64,000 nt of DNA from Streptomyces sp. Act143 (GCF_003143935.1 NZ_QFRX01000001.1:8395507-8459506), one strand, 5' to 3'. Positions 8,721 through 19,236 are shown, counted from the first letter of the stretch. Made by a program: numbers and translations. Notes: a model not told the origin generated them from the letters alone.

Positions 8721-11513
8721 TTGCGCGAGCGTGGGCCGGTCCACACCGAGGTGGCCGATGGCCTGGTAGGGCGGGAAGAAGCCCTCGGAGCCGTCGGGCA
8801 GTTCCTCCACGCGGCCTCGCAGACGGGGGGAACACAGCTCCTCATCGGTGACGCGGGCATCGGCAAGTCCGTGTTGCTCCACCGTGCCGCGGAGATGGCC
8901 CGGGCCGCCGGATCATCCGTCGTGCACAGCGCAGGTGTGGAGTTCGAGGCCGATGTCTCCTATTCGGGCCTCCACCAGATCCTGCTGCCTCTCGAAGGTG
9001 ACTTCGACCTGCTGGACCCCGGACCGCGCAAGGCACTGGAGGTCGCGCTGGGGTTCGGCGTGGGCCCCCACCCGGAACGCGCGCAGGTGTCGGAGGCGGT
9101 GCTCGACCTGATCAGCCGGGCCGCCGCCCGCCGGCCGCTGCTGGTCATCGTGGACGATGTGCAGTGGCTCGACCGGGCCAGCGCCGGTGTGCTGAGCTTC
9201 GTGGCACGTGGGCTCGGGGGGACCCGGGCCGGGTTCCTGGCCGCTGCCCGCCTGGGGCTCGAGAGCCATTTCGAACAGGTCGGCCTGCCCCAGCGCGTGC
9301 TGGGGCCGCTCGACGACGAGGCCGCGGCAGTGCTGCTGCGTGCCCGGTTCCCGCAACTCACCCCCGGGGAACGCGCGCAGTTGGTGACGGAGGCGCAGGG
9401 CAACCCGCTGGCCTTGCTGGAGCTGGCCGACGACGTGGCGAGCGGTGCGCAGAGCGCCATGGCGCCCTCGGCGGTCGTCTCCCCCCTCCGCCGCCTCCAG
9501 ACACTGTTCACGGCACGGCTCAACGGCCTTCCGGCCCCCACCGTCCGCCTCGTCCTGCGCGCGGCCCTGGACGCCACGGGCGACCCCCGCATCCTGCAGT
9601 CCACCGGACCGGGCTCACCTGGCCCCGGCGACCTGGCCCCGGCCGAGCAGGCCCGGCTGATCCGCGTCGACGAGGACGCCCGCCGTATCGTTTTTGCACA
9701 TCCGCTGATCCGCTCGGCGGTGGTACGTCAGTCGACCAGCAGCGAGCGGCACACCGCCCACCGTGACCTCGCCGATCTCCTCGCCGACGAACCCGAGCGC
9801 AGGGCGTGGCACCTCGCCGAGGCGACGGTCGAGCCGGACGAGTACGTGGCCGGGCTCCTCGACGACGTCGCCCAGCGGGTCCTCAGACGCGGCGACGCCG
9901 GCGGAGCGGTCTCGGCACTGGTGCGGGCCGCCGAGCTGAGCCCCCTCGGCAGCGACCGGAGCCGCCGGCTCTCCGAGGCCGCGTACATCGGCGCGGACGT
10001 CACCGGCCGGCTGCGCGACACACCGCAGCTGCTGGCCGCCGCCCGCGCCGCCGACCCCGGGAGCGACGAGCCCTTGCACGCGGCAGTGGCCGCCGCGTAC
10101 ATCCTGCTCACCGGAGAAGGCGACATCGACACGGCCCACCGGCTGCTGGTCGGGGCCCTGAAGGCGTTCCCGACGAGGGGCGAGGCGCGCGAGCGGGTCG
10201 TGAACGAGGCATTCCGCTCGTTGCTGCTGGTGTGCTTCTTCGGCGGGCGCCCCACGCTGTGGGACGCCTTCCACGATTTCCTCGCGAGTTCCGAGGGCGA
10301 CGGGCTCGTCGCCCTGTGCGGCGTCACTTTCTGCGACCCGGCCCGCACCGACCCGGACACGTTGAAACGGCTCGACAGCCTGATCGCCGACAACGACGAG
10401 GAACGGGACCCGACCCGGATCGTGTGGCTGTCGATCGCCAGTGTCTTCGTCGACCGGCTCTCGGGTCTGCGCCAGGGACTGTGGCGCACGGTTCGCGACG
10501 GACGCGAGGGGGGTGCCGTCGGCTCCGCCATCAACTCCATGCAGCTGCTGGGCATCGACGACTTCCTGACCGGCCGGTGGGACGAGTCGCAGCGGCTGAT
10601 CGACGAGAGCGTCGACCTCTGCGACGACCTCGGGTACGAGATCATCGCGGTGCCGGGACGATGGGGCCAGGGTCTGCTCGCCGCCGCCCACGGCGACTTC
10701 ACCCGCGCCGAGACACTGGCCGACGAGATCACCCGGTGGGGAGCCCCCCGGGGTGTCCGGGTCGCTCAGATCTACGCGTGGCAGATCCGGGCCCTGGTGG
10801 CGCTGGGACGGGGCGACTACGACGAGGCGTACCAGCAGGCCGCAGCCATCAGCCCGGCAGGCGAATTCGCCTTCCGTACCCCCATCGCGCTGTGGGTGTG
10901 CATGGACCTCGTCGAGGCGGCTGTGCGCAGCAACCGCCCCGCGGAGGCCGCGGCACACGTGGCTGCCATGCGCGACAACGACATCGCCGCCCTGTCGCCC
11001 CGGTTGGCGCTGCTGGCGACGGGTTCGGCGGCCATGGCCGCCTCCGACAGCACGGCCGCCGCGCTCTTCGAGGAGGCGCTCGCGCTGCCCGGTGCCGACC
11101 GCTGGCCCTTCGAACTGGCTCGTGTGCGGCTGGCCTACGGCGAGCATCTCCGGCGCGCCAGGGCTGTCACCGCCGCCCGTGAGCAGCTCAGCGCGGCGCG
11201 CGACGCCTTCCAGCGGCTGGGTGCCCGCCCCTGGGCTGCGCGGGCCGAGAGCGAACTGCTGGCCACCAGCCAGACCAGGTCACGCGTGGGGAAACAGGGA
11301 CCGGACGCGCTCACGTCCAGGGAGCGCGAGATAGCGATGCTCGCGGCTTCCGGACTGAGCAACAAAAAGATCGGGGAGCGGCTGAACCTCTCCTCCCGGA
11401 CCGTCGGCGCCCACCTGCGCCACGTCTTCCAGAAACTCGGCATAGCGTCCCGCGCCGCACTGCGCGACGCACTCGGCCCGGCCCCGTCCCCACCGCACAA
11501 CCCGGCGGAATGA
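8721..11513 (+). CDS. Large LuxR family (LAL) transcriptional regulator, LAL-2
   Basis: About 930 residues from a TTG at 8721, which has AGGAG 6 nt upstream; an upstream in-frame ATG at about 8565 would add an unconserved basic stretch. Walker A is GDAGIGKS (43-50) and Walker B is LLVIVDDVQWLD. The C-terminal HTH contains LTSREREIAMLAASGLSNKK and SSRTVGAHLRHVFQKLG. The HTH and the motif GVGPHPERAQV group it with LAL-4 rather than LAL-1, 3 or 5. It is divergent from the whiB/ssg pair, which may be its target. Confidence 0.9.
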   Translation: MRERGPVHTEVADGLVGREEALGAVGQFLHAASQTGGTQLLIGDAGIGKSVLLHRAAEMARAAGSSVVHSAGVEFEADVSYSGLHQILLPLEGDFDLLDPGPRKALEVALGFGVGPHPERAQVSEAVLDLISRAAARRPLLVIVDDVQWLDRASAGVLSFVARGLGGTRAGFLAAARLGLESHFEQVGLPQRVLGPLDDEAAAVLLRARFPQLTPGERAQLVTEAQGNPLALLELADDVASGAQSAMAPSAVVSPLRRLQTLFTARLNGLPAPTVRLVLRAALDATGDPRILQSTGPGSPGPGDLAPAEQARLIRVDEDARRIVFAHPLIRSAVVRQSTSSERHTAHRDLADLLADEPERRAWHLAEATVEPDEYVAGLLDDVAQRVLRRGDAGGAVSALVRAAELSPLGSDRSRRLSEAAYIGADVTGRLRDTPQLLAAARAADPGSDEPLHAAVAAAYILLTGEGDIDTAHRLLVGALKAFPTRGEARERVVNEAFRSLLLVCFFGGRPTLWDAFHDFLASSEGDGLVALCGVTFCDPARTDPDTLKRLDSLIADNDEERDPTRIVWLSIASVFVDRLSGLRQGLWRTVRDGREGGAVGSAINSMQLLGIDDFLTGRWDESQRLIDESVDLCDDLGYEIIAVPGRWGQGLLAAAHGDFTRAETLADEITRWGAPRGVRVAQIYAWQIRALVALGRGDYDEAYQQAAAISPAGEFAFRTPIALWVCMDLVEAAVRSNRPAEAAAHVAAMRDNDIAALSPRLALLATGSAAMAASDSTAAALFEEALALPGADRWPFELARVRLAYGEHLRRARAVTAAREQLSAARDAFQRLGARPWAARAESELLATSQTRSRVGKQGPDALTSREREIAMLAASGLSNKKIGERLNLSSRTVGAHLRHVFQKLGIASRAALRDALGPAPSPPHNPAE

Positions 11514-11790
11514 TTCCGGTGCCGGCCGCCGTCGCACCGGGCGGCCGTGCGCTGACGAACCGGACCCGGGCCTGCCGCGCACACCTGCTCCGCGCATTTG
11601 CGATACAGGGCTGCCGGTTCGGCGTCCGAAAGGGCCGCCGGCATCACCTCGAGGCGCCCGCCGCCCGACGCCGCGGCGCCGGACCGTGGCCGCCCGCCGA
11701 CGCGGGCCGTCGGCCGTCCGCCACAGACGACGTCGCCCTGATGCCGGCCCTCCAGCGCCGCATGCGCCCGCCACCGGCCATCTGACCCGG

Positions 11791-11861
11791 CCGACCGGGG
11801 CCCGCGCCCCATGCCGACCGGGGCCCGCGCCCCATGCCGACCGGGGGGCCCGCACCCCATG
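11791..11861. repeat. 23-bp tandem repeat, three copies
   Basis: Units at 11791-11813 and 11814-11836 are identical (start CCGACCGGGGCCCGCG, end CCCCATG). A third, two bases longer, is at 11837-11861. Two related ACCGCCAG units follow to about 11910. Confidence 0.75.
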
Positions 11862-11946
11862 ACCGCCAGGCCCGTCAACCCGCAGCCCCCCATGACCGCC
11901 AGCCCCGTCACTCCACGGCCCTCTCATGACCGAGACGGCGTTCCAC

Positions 11947-11994
11947 GCCCTCACCACCCGCCCCGGAGATGCCCTCACCACCCGCCCCGAAGAT
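11947..11994. repeat. 24-bp tandem repeat, two copies
   Basis: Two adjacent 24-bp units begin GCCCTCACCACCCGCCCCG and differ at one base (11947-11970 and 11971-11994). A partial third unit follows. Confidence 0.75.
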
Positions 11995-12114
11995 GCCCTC
12001 CCGGCCCGCGCAGCCAGATGACCGATGTAACGGTTTCGGTCGGGAGACATCGTGTAAGGACGCCCCCGCCGGCTCAAGGCGGAGGAAGCGTCCGGCAACG
12101 TACGGGAGTACCCC

Positions 12115-15006
12115 ATGCCACTCGGCTCTCTTGCGGAAACCGACAACGCGGCCCTCAGCCGCCTGTCCGACTCGCCCGCCGAGCTGTACGGACGACGACG
12201 CGAGTGCACGACGCTCGGCGCGCTGCTGGAGGAGGTACGCGGCGGACACAGCGCGGTTGTGGTGGTGCGCGGTGAGGCGGGCGTGGGCAAGACCACCCTC
12301 CTCGACCATGTGCTGCGCTCCGCGGCACAGGACCTGCCCGTCATCCGGGCCGCGGGCGTGCAGGCGGAGCGGGACGTCGGTTTCGCCGCCCTGCACCAGC
12401 TGTGCGGATCGCTGCTGGACCGGCTCGACCGTCTTCCGGACCCGGAGCGCCATGCGCTGGAGAGCGTCTTCGGGCTGCGGACCGGCCCGGTACCGGACCG
12501 CCTCCTGGTCGGGCTCGCCGTGCTGGACCTGCTGTCCTCGGTGGCCGGCGAGCGGCTGGTGTGCGTGGTCGACGACGCGCAGTGGATCGACCGGCCGTCG
12601 GCCCAGGCGCTCGCTTTCGCGGCTCGCCGCCTGCGCTCGGAGTCGATGCTCATGGTGTTCGTCACCCGCGAGCAGCGCATGGAGTTCCACGGCTTGCCGG
12701 AACTGGTGGTCGGCGGGCTGCGGGAGGCCGACGCGCGCAAGCTGCTGGAGAGTCTCGTGGACTGGCCGCTGGAGGCGCGGGTGCGCGATCGCTTCCTGGG
12801 TGAGGCACGCGGCAACCCGCTCGTCCTGCGGGACTGGGCACGGGAACTCACCGCCGAACTCGCCGGCGGCTACCAGGTGCCCGTGGTGGCACCGCCGTCG
12901 ACCCGGCTCGAACTGGGCGTCCAGCGGCAGATGGCAGCTCTGCCGGAACAGACCCGGCGGCTGCTCGTGGTCGCCGCGGCCGACCCGACGGGCGACTCGG
13001 CCCTGGTGTGGCGCGCGGCCGCGCGGCTGGGCCTCATGCCCGACGCCGTCACGCCGGCCTGCGAGGCAGGTCTGCTCGCGCTCGGTGTGCAACTCCGCTT
13101 CCAGCAGACCGCGTTGCGGTCGGCCGTGTACCGGGCGGCGCCGCTGGCCACCCGACAGGAGGCACACCGGGCCCTGGCCGACGCGACCGATCAGGACAGC
13201 GCGCCCGACCGCCGGGCCTGGCACCGGGCCCTGGCGACCCCGGCACCCGACGACGCGGTAGCCGCGCACCTGGAACGCTCGGCCGACCAGGCACAGGAAG
13301 GCGGGAACCTGGTCGCGGCGGCAGCTCTCCTGGAACGTGCCGCCACCCTGACACCGGACCCGGTCCTGAGGGTCGAACGAGCCCTGGCAGCGGCCCAGGA
13401 CAAGATCCTCACGGGCGCATACACCCCGGCACGGGGCCTGCTGGCGCTCGCCGAAGCCGGCGCCACGGGGCAGCCGCAGCGCGACCGCGCCTTCCAGCTG
13501 CGCGCCCGCCTGGCACACGTCTTCGAATGCGACGACAGCACACCCTCAATGCTCCTTGAGGCCGCACGGCGACTGGAGAAGAGCGCCACGGCCGTCGCCC
13601 GCCCGGCCTATCTGGAGGCGCTGACCGCCGCAATGTCCGCGGGCCGGCTCGCCGGTGAGGGCTGGTCGGCCGAAGAGGTGGCGCGGGCGGCACGCCGTGC
13701 GCCCGGGACAGCCGGACGGTCGGCTGCTGACCTGCTCCTGGACGGCTTCGCCGCACACTTCACCGAGGGGTACGCCGAGGGAGCCGACCGTCTGCGACCG
13801 GCCCTGGACGCCTTGGGCCCCGGCATGCCGCCACGGGAGGAGCTGCGCCGGTTGCGACCGGCCTGCATCGCCGCGCTGCACCTGTGGGACGACCGTGCCT
13901 GGGACGACCTGTCCCGGCGCCATGTCACGCTCGCCCGCGCCACGGGCGCGCTGGGCGAGCTGCGGCCTGCTCTCGGCATGCGCTCCCTGGTGCTGCTGCT
14001 CGCCGGCGAACTGGACGCGGTGGCGGCGGCTGAGCAGAGGCGGGCGGCGGCCGACCCGCAGGCCGATGGCTTCTCGTCGTACGGCGAACTGGGCCTGGCC
14101 GTGCTCCAGGCCAACGAGAGCCGGGCCCGGGAGCTGATCGGCGCGCTGGCCGAGCGGGCGGCAGCGGGCGGCCAGGGGACGACGATCACCTTCACCAAGT
14201 GGGCCCAGGCGGTGCTGTGCAACGGGATCGGCGCTTACGACCAGGCCCTGGCGGCGGCGGAGCACGGTGAGGCGTACTCGCAGGAAGTGGGCGTTTGCGC
14301 ATGGCTGTCGGCCGAGTTGGTCGAAGCCGCCGTCCGGACCGGAGCGCCCGGACGCGCGAGCAGCGCGCTCACCCGCCTCTCCGAGACGGCTGTGGCCAGC
14401 GGCAGCGACTGGGCCGCGGGGATCGAGGCGCGCTCCAGGGCGCTGTTGAACGAGGGGGACGCGGCCGAGTGCCTGTACCGCGAGGCCGTCGAACGGCTGG
14501 GCCGTACCCGGGTACGGCTGGAGCTGGCCCGCGCCCATCTGCTGTACGGCGAGTGGCTGCGTCGGGAGGGGCGCCGTACCGACGCACGGGAGCAGCTGCG
14601 GACCGCACACGAGATGCTGTCCGCCATGGGAGTGCAAGGGTTCGCCGCGCGTGCCGGACGCGAACTGCTGGCCACCGGCGAGACGGTGCGCAAACGCACG
14701 GCCGACACGGCCAACCAACTCACCGCTCAGCAGGCGCAGATCGCCCGGCTGGCTTGTGACGGGCTGTCCAATCCGGAGATCAGCGTTCAGCTGTTCATCA
14801 GCCGACGCACGGTGGAATGGCACCTCAGCAAGATCTTCACCAAACTCGGCATCACCTCCCGCAAGCAGTTGCGTCTCGCCCTGCAGAGCACCACTCGGCC
14901 CGGTCGCCCTCATCGGCGCGCGTTCCGCCCCACCGCGCGTCCGCTGCCCGGGCCGGAGGGGCGGCAGTGTGCCGCGGAACTGCCCTCGACGGCCCGTCCG
15001 GCGTAA
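12115..15006 (+). CDS. Large LuxR family (LAL) transcriptional regulator, LAL-3
   Basis: The 963-residue protein has Walker A GEAGVGKT (53-60), Walker B LVCVVDDAQWID, a helical sensor region and a C-terminal HTH. The HTH contains LTAQQAQIARLACDGLSNPE and SRRTVEWHLSKIFTKLGITS. It is closest to LAL-1 and LAL-5 in the window by the TVEWHL recognition helix and the HLLYGEWLRR segment before it. The ATG at 12115 has GGGAG 7 nt upstream. About 50 residues after the HTH form an unconserved basic/proline tail. It is followed by a perfect hairpin and then an SDR on the same strand. Confidence 0.9.
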   Translation: MPLGSLAETDNAALSRLSDSPAELYGRRRECTTLGALLEEVRGGHSAVVVVRGEAGVGKTTLLDHVLRSAAQDLPVIRAAGVQAERDVGFAALHQLCGSLLDRLDRLPDPERHALESVFGLRTGPVPDRLLVGLAVLDLLSSVAGERLVCVVDDAQWIDRPSAQALAFAARRLRSESMLMVFVTREQRMEFHGLPELVVGGLREADARKLLESLVDWPLEARVRDRFLGEARGNPLVLRDWARELTAELAGGYQVPVVAPPSTRLELGVQRQMAALPEQTRRLLVVAAADPTGDSALVWRAAARLGLMPDAVTPACEAGLLALGVQLRFQQTALRSAVYRAAPLATRQEAHRALADATDQDSAPDRRAWHRALATPAPDDAVAAHLERSADQAQEGGNLVAAAALLERAATLTPDPVLRVERALAAAQDKILTGAYTPARGLLALAEAGATGQPQRDRAFQLRARLAHVFECDDSTPSMLLEAARRLEKSATAVARPAYLEALTAAMSAGRLAGEGWSAEEVARAARRAPGTAGRSAADLLLDGFAAHFTEGYAEGADRLRPALDALGPGMPPREELRRLRPACIAALHLWDDRAWDDLSRRHVTLARATGALGELRPALGMRSLVLLLAGELDAVAAAEQRRAAADPQADGFSSYGELGLAVLQANESRARELIGALAERAAAGGQGTTITFTKWAQAVLCNGIGAYDQALAAAEHGEAYSQEVGVCAWLSAELVEAAVRTGAPGRASSALTRLSETAVASGSDWAAGIEARSRALLNEGDAAECLYREAVERLGRTRVRLELARAHLLYGEWLRREGRRTDAREQLRTAHEMLSAMGVQGFAARAGRELLATGETVRKRTADTANQLTAQQAQIARLACDGLSNPEISVQLFISRRTVEWHLSKIFTKLGITSRKQLRLALQSTTRPGRPHRRAFRPTARPLPGPEGRQCAAELPSTARPA

Positions 15007-15017
15007 CCCGCTCAGGG

Positions 15018-15044
15018 GCGAACCAGGGAATCTCCCTGGTTCGC
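15018..15044 (+). terminator. 12-bp stem hairpin after LAL-3
   Basis: GCGAACCAGGGA (15018-15029) pairs perfectly with TCCCTGGTTCGC (15033-15044) across an ATC triloop, 12 nt after the LAL-3 stop. It is probably a terminator, although it lacks a T-tract. Confidence 0.7.
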
Positions 15045-15205
15045 TCACGCCCCGAACGGACCAGGGTGGGTGGGGCGGTTGCAGCGGGCGTGAGCCAGGG
15101 GTACCGGGGCATAAGCCTACGGTCGGCACACCGGCGAGCGTCCCGTCCCAGGCGGCGAGGGCACCCGAGGACGTGGCAGAACCTGAATTGAGGGAGTCGG
15201 ACAGC

Positions 15206-15973
15206 ATGGCGGAGAAGGCGTTGTACGGAGCCGTCGCGCTCGTGACGGGCGCCAGCAGCGGCATCGGCGCCGCGACCGCGCGTCGGCTCGCCCAGGACGG
15301 TGCCTCGGTCGCCCTGCTCGCGCGCCGCCGCGAGCGCTTGCTCCAGGTGGCGGACGACATCGTGGGGATCGGTGGTGAAGCCCATGTCATCAAGGCGGAC
15401 ATCACCGAGCCGGGGGGCGCGTCCGCGGCCGTCCAGGACACCCTGGACCGGTTCGGGCGTCTGGACATCCTGGTCAACAACGCCGGAGTCATGCTGCTCG
15501 GCACCGCGTTGCACACCAGGATCGAGGAGTGGGACCGGATGGTCGCGCTCAATGTGGCGGGCCTGCTGCACATGACGCACGCCGCCGTGCCGTATCTGAT
15601 CGACGCGGCGGCGACGTCCCCGAGGGAGGTCGCCGACATCGTCAACATCGGCTCGACCGCCGCGCGGACCGCCCGGCCGGGCAACAGCGTGTACAGCCTG
15701 ACCAAAGCCGGTCTGAGCAGCTTCACCGAGTCCCTCCGGCAGGAGCTCCTCACCGAGCAGGTGCGGGTCAGTCTCGTCGAGCCGGGCACGGTGGCCACCG
15801 AGCTCATGGACCAGCTGAGCGAGGCAGCCGGCGATGTCGCGTGCTGGCAGATGGACGGCACCGAGCCGCTGCGGGCCCACGACGTCGCGGACGCCATCGG
15901 CTACATCGTGACGCGTGAGCGGCGGGTGGCGGTCAACGAGCTGCTGCTCCGCAGCGGCGCACATAACTGGTAG
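15206..15973 (+). CDS. SDR family NAD(P)-dependent oxidoreductase (copy 2)
   Basis: The 255-residue classical SDR has TGASSGIG at 14-21, NNAG at 91-94, NIGSTA near 147-152 and catalytic Tyr163/Lys167 (YSLTK). It shares with copies 1 and 3 the segment VEPGTV and the ending RRVAVNELLLRSG. The ATG at 15206 follows AGGGAG. It is convergent with LAL-4. The substrate is unknown. Confidence 0.92.
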   Translation: MAEKALYGAVALVTGASSGIGAATARRLAQDGASVALLARRRERLLQVADDIVGIGGEAHVIKADITEPGGASAAVQDTLDRFGRLDILVNNAGVMLLGTALHTRIEEWDRMVALNVAGLLHMTHAAVPYLIDAAATSPREVADIVNIGSTAARTARPGNSVYSLTKAGLSSFTESLRQELLTEQVRVSLVEPGTVATELMDQLSEAAGDVACWQMDGTEPLRAHDVADAIGYIVTRERRVAVNELLLRSGAHNW

Positions 15974-16059
15974 CCGCGTCCGCGCGGATGCCGCGCGTCC
16001 CCAGGAGCGCCGGCGACGTCGTCCGTCCCTGCCGGGGGTCTGCCGTTCGCGCGCTCCGG

Positions 16060-18867
16060 TCAGCTCTCGGTCGCGAACCGTCCCCTGAAGGACGGCAGCG
16101 TGGTGAGGGCCGCGCCGAGGGTGACCCGGGAAGAGACGCCGAGTTTTGGATAGATCCGGTACAAGTGGGCTGCCACGGTCCGGTGGGAGAGGAAGAGCTT
16201 CTCCCCGATCTGCTTGTTGGTCAGGCCCGAGGCGGCGAGCGTGGCGATCCGGTGCTCCTGCGCGGTGAGGGCGTCGGCCTGCGATCCCCGGCTCGCCCAG
16301 GCGGTGGTGTGACCGATCGCCCGCAGCCCCTCCGCCGCCCGTGAGGCCCACGGAGCGGCCCCCAGATGACGGAACGTGTCCAGGGCCCGCTCCAGATGCA
16401 CCCTGGACTCCTTCGCCACCCGGACGCGACGCAGGTGCTCGCCGTAGGCGAGGTGGACGCGGGCCAGGTCGAAGGGCCAGCGCTCGGCGTCCGCAACGGC
16501 CAGAGCCTCCTCGAAGTACGCGCCCGCCCGCTCCTCACCGACGGTCAGGGCCGTCGACGCGGCCGTGATCAGCGCCAGGCGGGGGGAGATGCCGGGCAGG
16601 TTCGTCGCACGCATCGCGGCCACATGGGAACGCGCTTCGGCCAGCCGTCCGGTGCGGACGGCGGCCTCCACGAGATCCATGGCGACCAGGAGCGCCAGAG
16701 GGGTGTGCGGCGCCAGCACACCCGCCGGGCTGATCGACGAACCGGCGCGGTAGGCGTCCTCGTAGTCCCCGCGGCCCAGTGCGGACAGGCCCAGGGCGTA
16801 CTGCGCGAGGTGCTCGATGGCGTGCGCACCGCGCGGACTGGCCCACTGGATGGTGTCACCGGCCAGTCGCTGTGCCCGGGAGGCATCGCCCCGGACCCCC
16901 GCCAGCAGGCCCGTCATGGTGCCGAACTGATGGCCGGAGAACGCGTAGCCGTGCGCCTCGGCCATCGCCATGCCCTCCGCGGCCAGGCGACCGGCCTCGT
17001 CCCACTGACCGGTGAGGAAGTCGTCCAGACACAGCACCATCAGCGCCACCAGGGCGGAGGCGACCGCCCCGCCTCCGCGCCCGTCGTCGACGACCCGCCA
17101 CAGGGCGGCACGGCAACCGGTCGCCCGGTCGACCAACAACGCCGCCGCCGAGATCCGCTCGATCCACACAGGGTTGGACTCGTGGTGCAGGTCGTAGATC
17201 TCCGCGTCGAGCCGGCGCAGGCTGTCCGCGGTGGCGCGTGCCGGGTCGGCGTACACCTCGACCAGCAGCTTCATCCGTGGCGGCAGCGGCACCGGCATCT
17301 GCTCGACGGCCGTGTCGAACGCCTCCCACAGCTCCGGCCGGCCGGCGCACACACAGGTCCTGTGCAGGGTGCGTACGGCCTCGAAGAGCGTGGGGTCGTC
17401 GTCGGCGTGACCGGCGTAGCTCGTCAGCGCACGGATCAGCAGGCGGTGCGCGGCGGCGACGTCGCCGTCGCGGTTCAGCAGCACGTGCGAGGCCGCGACG
17501 GCGGCCGGCAGCGATCCGCGCAGCTCCGGGTCGGCGCGGCGGGCCTCCACGAGCAGCTGCGCGGACGCGCGGAGTTCACCGGCGACCTCCGAACCCACAC
17601 AGGCCGCCTCAGCCAGGCGCCTGCCGCGGTCGGCGGGTTCGGGGCTCAGATCGGCGGCTCGCACCAGGGCGTTGAACGAGCCGACGGCGTCACCGCGGCG
17701 GCGTATCCGCAGGGCGGACTGCTCCAGCAGGTCCGCCACCTCCTCGTCGCGGTCGGGTGCCGCCTCGGCGAGGTGCCAGGCCCGGCGGTCGGGTTGATCG
17801 GTCAGCGCACCGGCCAGCGCCCGATGCGCCTCGGCCCGCCGGCCTCTGGTCGCTCCCGAAACGATCGTCGCCCGCACCAGTGGGTGCCGGAAGACCAGAC
17901 GCCCCAGGCCGCCGTCCTCGATGTGGACCACTTGGGCCAGTTCCGCCGGTGCGAGGACGCGGAGCACATCCTGCTCCGGGGTGGCGGCCCGCAGCACCGG
18001 CAGGTTCCCGCCGCCCTCCAGCGCGGCCAGGAGCAGCAGCCAGCGGGTGGGTTCGGGCAGCTGTGCGATCTGGGAGGCGTACAGGTCCTGCAGGCGGCGG
18101 CTGAGCGGCAGTACCTCGGAGCGGCCGCCTGCGCCGTCGCGTTGCGAGGCGGTCAGTGAGCTCGGCAGTTCCAGCAGGGCCAGGGGGTTGCCCTGGGCCT
18201 GCGCCAGAACCCGCTGCATGTCCCGGGCGCCCAGCGCCGGGAACCGGCTGTCGACCAGGACGGATGCCGCTTCCTCGGCCAGGGGGCGGACCGGGAGCTG
18301 AGGGAAGTCCGCCCACATGGCAACGCTGTCATGACCGGGTCGTGAGCCGCCGAGGAAGCCCACCCGGCTCCCGCCGAGCCTGCGCGCGACGAAGGTCAGC
18401 GCCTCCGCGCTGGCCCGGTCCACCCACTGCAGATCGTCCACGATGAGCAGCACCGGGCGGTCGCGCGCGGCCAGGCGCAGGAGTGCGAGAGCCGCACCGT
18501 AGACCGTCAGACGGTTCAGCACGGCGCCCTCGCTGAATCCCAGGGCCACCAGCAGCGCATCGCGGTGCGGCGGGATGAGGGCATCGACCTCATGGCGCAG
18601 CGGTTCGAACACGCGTGCGAGACCTGCGAAGCTGAGATCCGTGAGGTACTCGACGCCGTCGAAGCGCAGCACGAGCGCCCCGGCCGCCGAAGCGGCCTCC
18701 GCCGCGACCCCCAGAAGGACGGACTTGCCCACGCCGGGCTCACCCGAGACCAGTAGCGCCCCGCCGCCATCGACCGCCTTACCCACGAACGACCGCAGCA
18801 GCCTCACTTCCTCTTCGCGTCCTACCAGTCCCTCAGCGGGACTGCGCGACACCTGGCCCTGTTTCAC
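16060..18867 (-). CDS. Large LuxR family (LAL) transcriptional regulator, LAL-4
   Basis: The 935-residue protein starts at a GTG at 18867 with GGGGAGAGGAG upstream. Walker A is GEPGVGKS (42-49) and Walker B is VLLIVDDLQWVD. The HTH contains LTAQEHRIATLAASGLTNKQ and SHRTVAAHLYRIYPKLGVSS. The central region resembles that of LAL-2 (GARGDASRAQ, ISPAGVLAPHTP), so these two form one subfamily. It probably activates transcription in an ATP/ligand-dependent way; the target is unknown. Confidence 0.9.
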   Translation of the reverse strand: MKQGQVSRSPAEGLVGREEEVRLLRSFVGKAVDGGGALLVSGEPGVGKSVLLGVAAEAASAAGALVLRFDGVEYLTDLSFAGLARVFEPLRHEVDALIPPHRDALLVALGFSEGAVLNRLTVYGAALALLRLAARDRPVLLIVDDLQWVDRASAEALTFVARRLGGSRVGFLGGSRPGHDSVAMWADFPQLPVRPLAEEAASVLVDSRFPALGARDMQRVLAQAQGNPLALLELPSSLTASQRDGAGGRSEVLPLSRRLQDLYASQIAQLPEPTRWLLLLAALEGGGNLPVLRAATPEQDVLRVLAPAELAQVVHIEDGGLGRLVFRHPLVRATIVSGATRGRRAEAHRALAGALTDQPDRRAWHLAEAAPDRDEEVADLLEQSALRIRRRGDAVGSFNALVRAADLSPEPADRGRRLAEAACVGSEVAGELRASAQLLVEARRADPELRGSLPAAVAASHVLLNRDGDVAAAHRLLIRALTSYAGHADDDPTLFEAVRTLHRTCVCAGRPELWEAFDTAVEQMPVPLPPRMKLLVEVYADPARATADSLRRLDAEIYDLHHESNPVWIERISAAALLVDRATGCRAALWRVVDDGRGGGAVASALVALMVLCLDDFLTGQWDEAGRLAAEGMAMAEAHGYAFSGHQFGTMTGLLAGVRGDASRAQRLAGDTIQWASPRGAHAIEHLAQYALGLSALGRGDYEDAYRAGSSISPAGVLAPHTPLALLVAMDLVEAAVRTGRLAEARSHVAAMRATNLPGISPRLALITAASTALTVGEERAGAYFEEALAVADAERWPFDLARVHLAYGEHLRRVRVAKESRVHLERALDTFRHLGAAPWASRAAEGLRAIGHTTAWASRGSQADALTAQEHRIATLAASGLTNKQIGEKLFLSHRTVAAHLYRIYPKLGVSSRVTLGAALTTLPSFRGRFATES

Positions 18868-19236
18868 CGTCCACTCCTCTCCCCGCTACCGACCAGATGA
18901 ACGCACACCCACCGCCATGCGACTCGCGTCCATGGCGGCTTTCGGGCCACCCCCGCGTTCGGCCGTCCCCTGATACACCGTGTCAGCCAGGGACCCCGGG
19001 CGAACCGGTTGAACCCACTGGCCCGGGTACTGGCACGGGCCACGGGCGGCGACTGGTACGCGGTGCGCGCCGGAGGCCCCTCGAGAGAGCGGCGCGCTCA
19101 CGCGCCTGCACGTCGAACTGAGCGTCTTCGCGGTGGCCGCCCTGCGATGCGGCAGCTCCGGAACGTCCTGCCGGAGAGCAGCACGCCGCTCACAGAGGCT
19201 TGGAACGCTGTTGGCAGGGGGTGCGTGGCCGCGGGC
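18868..19236. other. Intergenic region upstream of LAL-4
   Basis: About 370 bases between two leftward LAL genes, with no gene supported. It contains an inverted repeat, CCGCCATG (18912-18919) and CATGGCGG (18931-18938), about 45 bp from the LAL-4 start, a possible operator. Confidence 0.5.

Larger units (their letters stand above)
11514..12114. other. GC-rich intergenic region with minisatellites
   Basis: About 600 bases separate LAL-2 and LAL-3 and no gene is supported. The middle (11791-11994) is made of short GC-rich tandem units, listed separately. The right end carries the LAL-3 leader with GGGAG at about 12103. Confidence 0.6.
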
